Shown here piece by piece: positions 1-6,089 of a DNA stretch of 7,644 bases. The translations under genes were made by a program, and so were the position numbers. The notes beneath the pieces were generated by a model, which saw only the letters and a program-made list of their open reading frames with translations, did no database searches and was not told the DNA's origin. How positions within the stretch are numbered: the first letter of the stretch is position 1; every line of letters starts with the position of its first letter. This stretch comes from an uncultured Eubacteriales bacterium (lineage in GTDB: Bacteria; Bacillota; Clostridia; Oscillospirales; CAG-272): the NCBI GenBank assembly GCA_934417455.1, contig CAKRWK010000045.1, positions 1-7,644 of the forward strand. Reading direction: 5' to 3'.

Positions 1-54
1 CTTTCTCCGAAAGGGACGGTGCCGTCGCGCCCCACCGAAAATCAGAGGTAGTCT

Positions 55-117
55 ATGCAGATACTTACATTCATAATCATTGTTATCAGTCTTCTCTTTG
101 TCCTTTGTGATCTCTAG
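55..117 (+). other. Severed N-terminal membrane segment of the glycosyltransferase, ending in an in-frame amber codon
   Basis: A 20-codon reading frame starts at an ATG 5 bases after AGAGG (45-49). It encodes MQILTFIIIVISLLFVLCDL, a typical single membrane helix, and stops at TAG (115-117). The codons after the TAG (CAA TTT, then the ATG at 124) stay in the same frame and continue directly into the glycosyltransferase. Related membrane glycosyltransferases often have an aromatic residue followed by Q-F or Q-I at this point, so the TAG plausibly replaces a Tyr codon (TAC or TAT) by one base change. The identifiable genes that end in this window stop with TAA or TGA. One amber codon is not enough to claim a recoded genetic code. 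Confidence 0.6.
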
Positions 118-123
118 CAATTT

Positions 124-1311
124 ATGTATATACCCATCGCGCTTTTTGCCAAAAAACGGCCGCACAAAGAAACCGTGATACACAACCTTGCCGTTCTCAT
201 CTCCGCGCATAACGAAGAAGCCGTCATCGGCAATCTTCTGCAGAGTCTGAACAAGCAGGATTATCCGAAGGACCGCTACCGCATTTTTGTCGTGGCGGAC
301 AACTGTACCGACCGGACGGTGGAAATCGCCGCGGCCGCGGGCGCCGTTGTGTATACCCGGCATAACACACAGCAAACGGGAAAAGGGTATGCGCTGAATT
401 ATCTGCTCGGAAAACTGGACGAGGACTACGGCAAACACGCGTTTGACGCATTTGTCGTATTCGACGCCGACAATCTTGCCGAAACGAACTTTCTGACGGA
501 AATCAACAAAACCTATTCCGACGGATACGAAATCATCACCAGTTACCGCAATTCAAAAAATTACGGCGACAGTTGGGTCAGCGCCGGTTCGGGCATGTGG
601 TTCATCCGCGAGGCGCGTTTCATGAACGGCGCGCGCATGGCGCTCGGTTCAAGCGCCGTGCTGGCCGGCACCGGATTTCTCTTCTCCGACAAAATCAAAG
701 AAGAAAACGGCGGTTGGCCGTATCACTGCCTGACGGAAGATACGGAATTCATGGTGGCCAACGCCCTGCGGGGTCACAACGTCGGCTATGCGGCGGACGC
801 CGAATTCTTCGACGAACAGCCCATTAAATTTTCGCAATCGTGGTTTCAGCGAATCCGCTGGGCGCGTGGCGGCCTGCAGGTGTTCGGAAAATACTGGAAA
901 GGTCTCATCGCCGGCATCTTCTCAAAGAACGGCCTGACCTGCTATGACTTCACCATGAGCGTGGCACCGGCCTTTATCCTCTCCATTCTGGCCGTATTCG
1001 TCAATATTGCCAATGTCATTGTGGATTTCATTCACGGCAACGGCATCGAGTCCCTGATTACCGTCGGGTCCATGACCGTCGGCCTCTATCTCATGCTCTT
1101 CTGTTTCAGTGCGCTGATTACCCTGACGGAATGGAAGCGCCTGCGCACGACAAACGGACGCAAGATTCTCTACATGTTCACCTTCCCGCTGTTCATGTTC
1201 ACCTATGTCCCCGTCGCGTTCTGTTCCCTCTTCGGTCGCGTCAAATGGAAACCCATCGCACATACCAGCACGGGCACCATTGAGGATCTCCACAACATGC
1301 AGACAAAGTAA
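124..1311 (+). CDS. Membrane-anchored family 2 glycosyltransferase (cellulose/hyaluronan synthase-like), N-terminus interrupted
   Basis: Inverting GT-A glycosyltransferase, expected to move a sugar from a nucleotide-sugar donor to a lipid or growing glycan at the inner face of the membrane. From the ATG at 124 (395 residues) the catalytic domain begins with LAVLISAHNEE (22-32). It then shows the metal-binding DAD (114-116), the TED acid/base region (204-206) and QRIRW (242-246), the Q-x-x-R-W signature of processive-type family 2 enzymes. Three C-terminal hydrophobic stretches follow at about 276-304, 310-336 and 348-370, with a W-K-P-I-x-H tail. The substrate cannot be read from the sequence. 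The ATG at 124 has no visible ribosome binding site. A better start at 55 (AGAGG at 45-49) lies in the same frame and supplies a missing membrane helix, but an in-frame TAG at 115-117 separates the two. The intact gene would be 418 codons from 55, so this copy may be truncated or a pseudogene, or it may carry a sequence error. The family assignment is secure and the functional state is not. Confidence 0.85.
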   Translation: MYIPIALFAKKRPHKETVIHNLAVLISAHNEEAVIGNLLQSLNKQDYPKDRYRIFVVADNCTDRTVEIAAAAGAVVYTRHNTQQTGKGYALNYLLGKLDEDYGKHAFDAFVVFDADNLAETNFLTEINKTYSDGYEIITSYRNSKNYGDSWVSAGSGMWFIREARFMNGARMALGSSAVLAGTGFLFSDKIKEENGGWPYHCLTEDTEFMVANALRGHNVGYAADAEFFDEQPIKFSQSWFQRIRWARGGLQVFGKYWKGLIAGIFSKNGLTCYDFTMSVAPAFILSILAVFVNIANVIVDFIHGNGIESLITVGSMTVGLYLMLFCFSALITLTEWKRLRTTNGRKILYMFTFPLFMFTYVPVAFCSLFGRVKWKPIAHTSTGTIEDLHNMQTK

Positions 1312-1316
1312 AAAAG

Positions 1317-1347
1317 TGCGGCGGCTCCCGGGTCGTCGCATTTTTTT
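1317..1347 (+). terminator. Rho-independent terminator after the glycosyltransferase
   Basis: The 9-base arms TGCGGCGGC (1317-1325) and GTCGTCGCA (1332-1340) pair with two G-U wobbles around a 6-base loop. A run of seven T follows at 1341-1347. The hairpin begins six bases after the TAA stop and separates this transcription unit from the next promoter. Confidence 0.85.
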
Positions 1348-1356
1348 GTTCCGGTA

Positions 1357-1385
1357 TTGCAAAAAGCAAAAAACTATGTTATACT
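1357..1385 (+). promoter_or_regulatory. Sigma-A-type promoter for the phosphoesterase gene
   Basis: TTGCAA (1357-1362) and TATACT (1380-1385) are separated by exactly 17 bases. A TG at 1377-1378, one base before the -10 box, makes it an extended -10 promoter. The predicted transcript starts near 1392, leaving an untranslated leader of about 53 bases. The element lies between the preceding terminator and the AGGAGG ribosome binding site at 1431-1436. Confidence 0.75.
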
Positions 1386-1444
1386 AAGGAAAATAAAGAG
1401 ACGGCGCCCGACGCCGATTCCACACGCAAAAGGAGGATAATCCT

Positions 1445-2602
1445 ATGCCCGATACCGAAAAGCCCGCCGGCACGCATCTGCGTTTTCTGCACTGCAGTGA
1501 CATTCATCTGGAAGCCCCGTTTGCCGGGCTTTCGCCGGAAAAGAGCGAAGAACGCCGCCGCGAACTCCGCACCACGTTCATGCGCATCATGCAGTACGTC
1601 CGTGACCGCGGCATTCAGGTGGTTCTCATCAGCGGCGACCTGTTCGACATGCAATACGTCACCAACGGTACGGCCGAAATGCTGATTCGCGAGTTCCGCG
1701 GATGTCCCGATACCGTTTTCATTATCGCGCCCGGAAAAAACGACCCATATCTCGACAATCCCATTTACACGTCCGGCCGCCTGCCGTCCAACTGTTACGT
1801 CTTTTCGGCGGATAAACTGTCGCGGTTTGACTTTGACGACTACAATGTCACCGTGTACGGTTGGGCATTTCTGCACGACAGCATGACGGAGAGCCCGCTC
1901 TACGGCCGTCAGGTAGACGACCCGTCGAGAATCAATCTGGTCTGTGCCTATGCGGATCTGGACGGTGCCGTGGACTCGACCTCCTGCCCCATATCCGAAA
2001 CCGACCTGCGCAAGTTCGGCGCGGATTATTATGCGCTCGGCTCTCGCCACAGGGCCGGAGACTTTGTCCGTCTCGACGATTCCATCTACAGTTACTGCGG
2101 CGCGCCGGAATGCACGGGCTTTGAGGACACCGGCATCGGCGGAGCCAATCTCATCGTCATCGACCATAAAAACGACAATCTGTCCATCGACGTCAAACGG
2201 CTGTCTTTCGGAAAGATAAAATTCGTCAATGCGGAAATCGACATCACGGGGGTTGACTCCGCCAACGAAATCATCAATCGCATCAGCCGACTGATCAGCG
2301 ACAAAAAATACGGCGTGGAAACCGCTCTGCGGGTGGAACTCGTCGGTCGTGTCAGACCCGAATTTATGATTCCGAAAGCCTTGCGCAGTGAGGCCTTCGG
2401 GCTCTACTACTTCGACATTGAGGACAAAACCCTGCCCACGCTCGGGACGGAGCACTTCGCCCGCGAAATGACAACGGAGGGCGAGGTTTACCGCAAACTC
2501 CTGCCGCTCATGCAGGGAGACGACGAAGAGGCGCGCATGACCGCCGCCAAGGCCTTCCGCGTGGCGCTGGCCGCCTTGGAAGGGCGCGACGCCGACCTGT
2601 AA
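1445..2602 (+). CDS. SbcD/YhaO-like (Mre11-family) metallophosphoesterase homologue, second metal site lost
   Basis: Homologue of calcineurin-like phosphoesterases of the SbcD/Mre11/YhaO group, which process DNA ends with two metal ions, usually with an SMC-like ATPase partner. It has 385 residues: a phosphoesterase core at about 11-255 and a C-terminal cap region at about 256-355. Motif I is intact (D19-x-H21), as is motif II (G64-D65-L-F-D68). Motif III, normally G-N-H-D, reads G97-K-N-D100. The mid-domain His of the usual LHGD-like strand aligns with Y169. Motif V, normally G-H-x-H, reads G199-S-R-H202. Ligands of metal site 1 therefore survive, while those private to site 2 and the catalytic His are replaced. 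The start is supported by AGGAGG at 1431-1436, eight bases before the ATG. The gene has its own promoter and terminator, and no SbcC/YhaN-like ATPase is seen in the window. It may be a mononuclear enzyme or a binding or regulatory pseudoenzyme. The fold is confident and the activity is doubtful. Confidence 0.82.
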   Translation: MPDTEKPAGTHLRFLHCSDIHLEAPFAGLSPEKSEERRRELRTTFMRIMQYVRDRGIQVVLISGDLFDMQYVTNGTAEMLIREFRGCPDTVFIIAPGKNDPYLDNPIYTSGRLPSNCYVFSADKLSRFDFDDYNVTVYGWAFLHDSMTESPLYGRQVDDPSRINLVCAYADLDGAVDSTSCPISETDLRKFGADYYALGSRHRAGDFVRLDDSIYSYCGAPECTGFEDTGIGGANLIVIDHKNDNLSIDVKRLSFGKIKFVNAEIDITGVDSANEIINRISRLISDKKYGVETALRVELVGRVRPEFMIPKALRSEAFGLYYFDIEDKTLPTLGTEHFAREMTTEGEVYRKLLPLMQGDDEEARMTAAKAFRVALAALEGRDADL

Positions 2603-2620
2603 ATTTCAAAAAACACACCG

Positions 2621-2653
2621 ACCGTCAAGGATATACACTCCTTGGCGGTTTTT
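2621..2653 (+). terminator. Rho-independent terminator after the phosphoesterase gene
   Basis: The 11-base arms ACCGTCAAGGA (2621-2631) and TCCTTGGCGGT (2639-2649) pair with one G-U wobble around a 7-base loop. A T run spans 2649-2653, with further pyrimidines after it. It sits 18 bases after the TAA stop and makes the phosphoesterase gene monocistronic. Confidence 0.88.
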
Positions 2654-2698
2654 CCTTTTCCGGCCAAAATATTTTTCCGAAAAAAGACCGAAAAACCG

Positions 2699-2727
2699 TT
2701 GACAACCTTCTTTCTGTTTGCTATACT
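2699..2727 (+). promoter_or_regulatory. Consensus sigma-A promoter for the hydrolase-acetyltransferase operon
   Basis: A perfect TTGACA -35 box (2699-2704) is followed after 17 bases by TATACT (2722-2727), with an extended -10 TG at 2719-2720. Transcription should start near 2734, giving a leader of about 33 bases. No operator-like repeat is visible around it, so the sequence suggests strong, perhaps constitutive expression. Confidence 0.85.
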
Positions 2728-2766
2728 GGCCGTACAAACACAGACTTTCATCCCAGCGGAGGTTCC

Positions 2767-5505
2767 ATGAAACGAAAACATCCGACAGACGAATACTACG
2801 ACCGCCAACCGCCCATGACGTTCGTAAAAAACCTGAAAGAACCCCTTCACGCGCACGCGCCGCACTTTACCGAAAGAGAGGCAACGGAAAACGAAGTGTC
2901 CGTTGCGGGCGCCTATCTCGTGCCGGACGCCCTGCCCGCCGACATGTACCCGGCCACCACCGCGGAGGACTTCCGCGCGTTCCTGCGGGTCTGCCCTATA
3001 GACGGAGAACGGTATCCCGTCCGCCTTTTGCCCTGCGTCACCGAAGGCCGCGAGGTATTTTCCGTGACGGTCACGGAAGAGGAATGTGTTATCCGCGCCG
3101 CGGACGCCGACGGATTCCGCCGGGGACTTGTGTTTCTCGAGGACGAAATCACGGCGGCGGAAGGGGCTTTCCTTCCCCGCGGAACGACAAAACGAAAACC
3201 TTGGCTCCGCCACAGAATCACCCGCGGGTATTTCAGCCCGACCAACCGCCCGCCGAAAAACGGCGACGAACTCTCGGACGATACGGATTACTACCCGGAC
3301 GAATATCTGAACCGTCTCATGCACGACGGGACAAACGGACTCTGGATATATTCCTCTTTCCGCCAACTGGTGCCGTCTTCCTTTATTCCGGAGCACGGCC
3401 GTGGATACGAAAAACGCATTGAAAAACTGAACAGAATTATTGAAAAATGCCAGAAATACGGTATTAAAGTTTACATTTTTGCCATCGAGCCCATGCTCTG
3501 GCCGGACCTCATAGACAACCATACGGATATGATCGGGCAGCGTTTTGAGAATTTTGCCACCATGTGCCCGCACAATCCGAAAGTCAGGGCCTATTGCGAG
3601 GAAGCCACGGAGAAACTGTTTTCTCTCTGTCCGGGTCTTGCGGGGCTCATGGACATTCCCGACGGAGAACGCATTACCTCCTGCGCGTCCATTCCGGAAA
3701 GCCGCTGTCCGGTATGCCGTCGGATGAAACGGGGAGAGGTGTTGGCGGACAGCGTGGAACTGCTCCGTGCCGGCATACGCCGCGTCAGACCGGATGCGAA
3801 ATTGATCAGTTGGACATACGGACACCGCAAGTGGCCGGACGGAGACATCGGGGACTATATTGCAAACGCGCCGTCGGACGTCGAGCTGATGTACAATTTC
3901 GAGGATCGCGGTTTTCCCGAACAACTCGGGAAAAAGCGGCAGGCCATGGACTACTGGCTTGCCTATATCGGGCCGTCGGAGATGTTCCGCACGGCGGCGA
4001 CAGACGCGGCCGCCCACCGCAAAAAACTTTGGGCAAAAATGCAGATTTGCTGTTCCCATGAAGTGGCAACCGTGCCGTACGTCCCCGTGCCGGGAAATGT
4101 GTTCGACAAAGTGAAGGCGGCGCACGCGCTCGGTGTCGAAGGAATCGTGGAATGCTGGTATTTCGGGAATTACCCCTGCTTCATGAGCAAAGCCGTCGGA
4201 GAGTTGGCCTTTGCGGCCGACTTCGGACATAAGGACGACTTTTTGCTCCGTCTTTGTGCCCTGACGTTCGGAAAGAGCGTGGCGCCCGACGTCCTGCGGG
4301 CACTCCGCCTCTTTGAGAGCGGATACCGCCTGTATCCCATCAACATCATGTACAGTTACTATTCGCCCATGCACGACGGCGTCGTGTGGAAACTCTCGCT
4401 CCTGCCGAAAAATCTTCCGCCGTCGCGGTCATGGCAACTGACGGATCCGCCGGACGGCGACCGCCTTTGCGACGCAAGACTGACAGGGCATACGACAGAG
4501 GAAGTCATAAAATTACTCACCGGCATGCGCCGCCGTTACCGCGCGGCCATGCACATCCTCTCTTCCCTGCCCGACAGCCGTCCGACAATGGATTTGCGTT
4601 CCGTAGGCGAAGCCCTTCTTCTTCTCTGCGAGAGTACCCTGCGCATAGAAAAATTCTACCGCCTGCGGGACAGCCTCGGCACCGGTACGTGCGAACCGCT
4701 CAGCACGTTAAAAAAACTGCAACGGTTGGCAAGAGAGGACGCCGCCGCCTCCGAACGCATGGCGGTTCTTTGCGAACGGGACGGCCGCCTCGGATACCAC
4801 TCGGAAGCGGAAGGATATAAATTTTTTCCCGAAAAACTCCGGGCACGGGCAAACTTTCTGCGCACGGAACTGAGCGGCGAATTTGAAGTCGTGCGTCGGC
4901 GGATAAGCGAGGGGAAACCGCCCCTTGCCTATTATCTCGGCGAGGACGACACCACCCATACCTACCGCATGGCACACGGGGACATTTCGGAGGCGGCATG
5001 GGAACCGCTGGGGGGCAGCGACACCGCTTTCCGCATGGCGGAGGACGGCGAAAGGCTCACACTGCAATTGCGGACGGAAAATGAAACCGCATTTATCCTG
5101 CAACCGGAATTTCGGCTGTTTTCTGTCACACCGCCCGTCCGGCTGGAAAAGACCGACGGCGGTTGGGTCGCCACCTCCCGCGCATGGAGCGAGCACTGGC
5201 CGTATGCCCGGAAAGAGGCGGCCGCGGCGGAACTTGCGAAGTGGACGGTAACATCGACCCGTGACGGACAAACGGAATACGTTTTCGTTTCCGTTTACCT
5301 TCGGGACTTTCCGTTCCGGGGCACCGCGCCGTTCCGGTACAGCATTCAGACGGGAAGCGGCGTCTTCTGGGAAGACGAGCCGTGTCCGACCGTCACGCTC
5401 GGAAAGGCAACCCTGTCGCCGGGGCGGTTCGGTTGGATACGCTTTCGGAACGAAACAGCCTACACACCTGTATACAAAACAGAAAGGAGTCATTCGGATG
5501 AATGA
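2767..5505 (+). CDS. Large multidomain putative glycoside hydrolase (GH20b-like N-domain, TIM-barrel core, CBM9-like C-domain)
   Basis: Probable intracellular carbohydrate-active enzyme of 912 residues that I cannot place in a named family. No signal peptide or membrane helix is seen (the start is MKRKHPTDEYY). About 40-140 resembles the alpha/beta domain that precedes GH20 and GH67 barrels. About 145-500 reads as a (beta/alpha)8 barrel. Landmarks are RGYFSPTNRPP (153-163), the acidic cluster D296-x-x-D299-G-E301, a Cys cluster C306/C314-P-V-C317 that could bind zinc, W349-T-Y-G-H, and E462-C-W-Y-F-G-N-Y-P. A helical region spans about 500-715. The region at about 720-895 looks like a CBM9/DOMON-type beta-sandwich ending in RFGWIRF. 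D299, E301 and E462 are candidate active-site acids by inference only. GGAGG at 2758-2762 lies four bases before the ATG, a slightly short spacing. The gene is followed by an overlapping GNAT gene in one operon. The glycosidase class is fairly likely; the substrate is unknown. Confidence 0.72.
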   Translation: MKRKHPTDEYYDRQPPMTFVKNLKEPLHAHAPHFTEREATENEVSVAGAYLVPDALPADMYPATTAEDFRAFLRVCPIDGERYPVRLLPCVTEGREVFSVTVTEEECVIRAADADGFRRGLVFLEDEITAAEGAFLPRGTTKRKPWLRHRITRGYFSPTNRPPKNGDELSDDTDYYPDEYLNRLMHDGTNGLWIYSSFRQLVPSSFIPEHGRGYEKRIEKLNRIIEKCQKYGIKVYIFAIEPMLWPDLIDNHTDMIGQRFENFATMCPHNPKVRAYCEEATEKLFSLCPGLAGLMDIPDGERITSCASIPESRCPVCRRMKRGEVLADSVELLRAGIRRVRPDAKLISWTYGHRKWPDGDIGDYIANAPSDVELMYNFEDRGFPEQLGKKRQAMDYWLAYIGPSEMFRTAATDAAAHRKKLWAKMQICCSHEVATVPYVPVPGNVFDKVKAAHALGVEGIVECWYFGNYPCFMSKAVGELAFAADFGHKDDFLLRLCALTFGKSVAPDVLRALRLFESGYRLYPINIMYSYYSPMHDGVVWKLSLLPKNLPPSRSWQLTDPPDGDRLCDARLTGHTTEEVIKLLTGMRRRYRAAMHILSSLPDSRPTMDLRSVGEALLLLCESTLRIEKFYRLRDSLGTGTCEPLSTLKKLQRLAREDAAASERMAVLCERDGRLGYHSEAEGYKFFPEKLRARANFLRTELSGEFEVVRRRISEGKPPLAYYLGEDDTTHTYRMAHGDISEAAWEPLGGSDTAFRMAEDGERLTLQLRTENETAFILQPEFRLFSVTPPVRLEKTDGGWVATSRAWSEHWPYARKEAAAAELAKWTVTSTRDGQTEYVFVSVYLRDFPFRGTAPFRYSIQTGSGVFWEDEPCPTVTLGKATLSPGRFGWIRFRNETAYTPVYKTERSHSDE
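5483..5489 (+). promoter_or_regulatory. Ribosome binding site that fixes the GNAT start
   Basis: AAAGGAG lies inside the end of the hydrolase gene, eight bases before the ATG at 5498. It selects that ATG over upstream in-frame starts such as 5261, whose extension would only be the hydrolase gene read in another frame. Confidence 0.8.
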
Positions 5506-6004
5506 TTTGCTGACATGGACAAAAGGCGGAATGACCTTCCGCATCCGCCCGGCGACGGAGGACGACCTCCCTGCCGTCGACGCCATTGCCGACCGGGCAT
5601 GGGAAACGATTTACCAAGGCTTTTCCGAGGTGCTCGGAGATATGTTTCCGATGTTTTACCACCCGCATGAAGACAAAGCGGCGCAAATCCGGTATGCTTT
5701 CCGCAATGAGTGTCTGTATCTGACGGAAACGGACGGTCGCCCGGTCGGTTTTATTTCCTTTGCCGTGGATGCGACGCGGGAAATTGCCACGCTCGGGAAC
5801 AACGCCGTCGACCCGGCCTATGCCGGACGGGGCATCGGCACGCGGCAGTATGAAGTTGCCTTTGCCGAAATGAAACGCCGCGGCGCCCGCGCCGTACGGG
5901 TAACAACGGGGACCGACGACGCCCATGCGCCGGCACGGGCGGCTTACATCAAAGCCGGTTTTTCCGAGCATCTGGACAGCATTACGTATTACAAAAAGTT
6001 GTGA
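5498..6004 (+). CDS. GNAT-family N-acetyltransferase
   Basis: Acetyl-CoA-dependent N-acetyltransferase of 168 residues, a usual length for a single GNAT domain. FRIRPATEDDLPAV (14-27) is the typical first strand and helix. NNAVDPAYAGRGIGTRQYE (101-119) carries the pyrophosphate-binding loop, with R111-G-I-G114 and Ala109 where many members have Arg/Gln. The C-terminal AYIKAGF (149-155) is the usual helix and strand before the last strand. The acceptor amine cannot be inferred and could be a small molecule, amino sugar, peptide or protein. The start overlaps the hydrolase stop by 8 bases (ATGAATGA), which implies co-transcription and probably translational coupling. An amino-sugar substrate linked to the upstream hydrolase is possible but unproven. 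Transcription ends at the hairpin just downstream. Confidence 0.88.
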   Translation: MNDLLTWTKGGMTFRIRPATEDDLPAVDAIADRAWETIYQGFSEVLGDMFPMFYHPHEDKAAQIRYAFRNECLYLTETDGRPVGFISFAVDATREIATLGNNAVDPAYAGRGIGTRQYEVAFAEMKRRGARAVRVTTGTDDAHAPARAAYIKAGFSEHLDSITYYKKL

Positions 6005-6024
6005 ATCAAAGCCGTCGCAAAAAA

Positions 6025-6067
6025 GCAAAAATCGTTGCCGCAAGACATTTGCGGCAACGATTTTTGC
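6025..6067. terminator. Bidirectional terminator between convergent genes (perfect 19-bp inverted repeat)
   Basis: The arm GCAAAAATCGTTGCCGCAA (6025-6043) is the exact reverse complement of 6049-6067, with a 5-base loop (GACAT). Each strand gives a GC-rich stem flanked by A5 on the 5' side and T5 on the 3' side. It can therefore end the GNAT transcript on the plus strand and the oxidoreductase transcript on the minus strand. It lies 20 bases from the GNAT stop and 22 bases from the oxidoreductase stop. Confidence 0.92.
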
Positions 6068-6089
6068 GTATATTTGCAAAGTTTTATTA

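Noticed and set aside
1..51. Possible tail of an upstream plus-strand gene (frame 1, ending in TAG at 49-51)
   Set aside because: Only 16 codons are visible, and another frame is also open here until 106-108 with equally plausible codons. Neither can be assigned.
55..1311. TAG reassigned to an amino acid in this genome
   Set aside because: Only one in-frame TAG is seen, and no recoding tRNA or release-factor evidence lies in the window. A point mutation or sequencing error is simpler.
1379..2455. A 358-codon open frame on the minus strand opposite the phosphoesterase
   Set aside because: The plus-strand frame carries clear phosphoesterase motifs, a promoter and a strong ribosome binding site. 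The antisense translation shows no recognisable family.
2488..4374. A 628-codon open frame on the minus strand opposite the hydrolase gene
   Set aside because: Its translation is rich in R, H, V and F with no domain motif. It has no convincing ribosome binding site, and it spans the terminator and promoter between two good plus-strand genes. It is a by-product of biased third positions.
5261..5497. An upstream in-frame extension of the GNAT gene
   Set aside because: The added residues are the hydrolase coding sequence in another frame, while a good ribosome binding site fixes the start at 5498.
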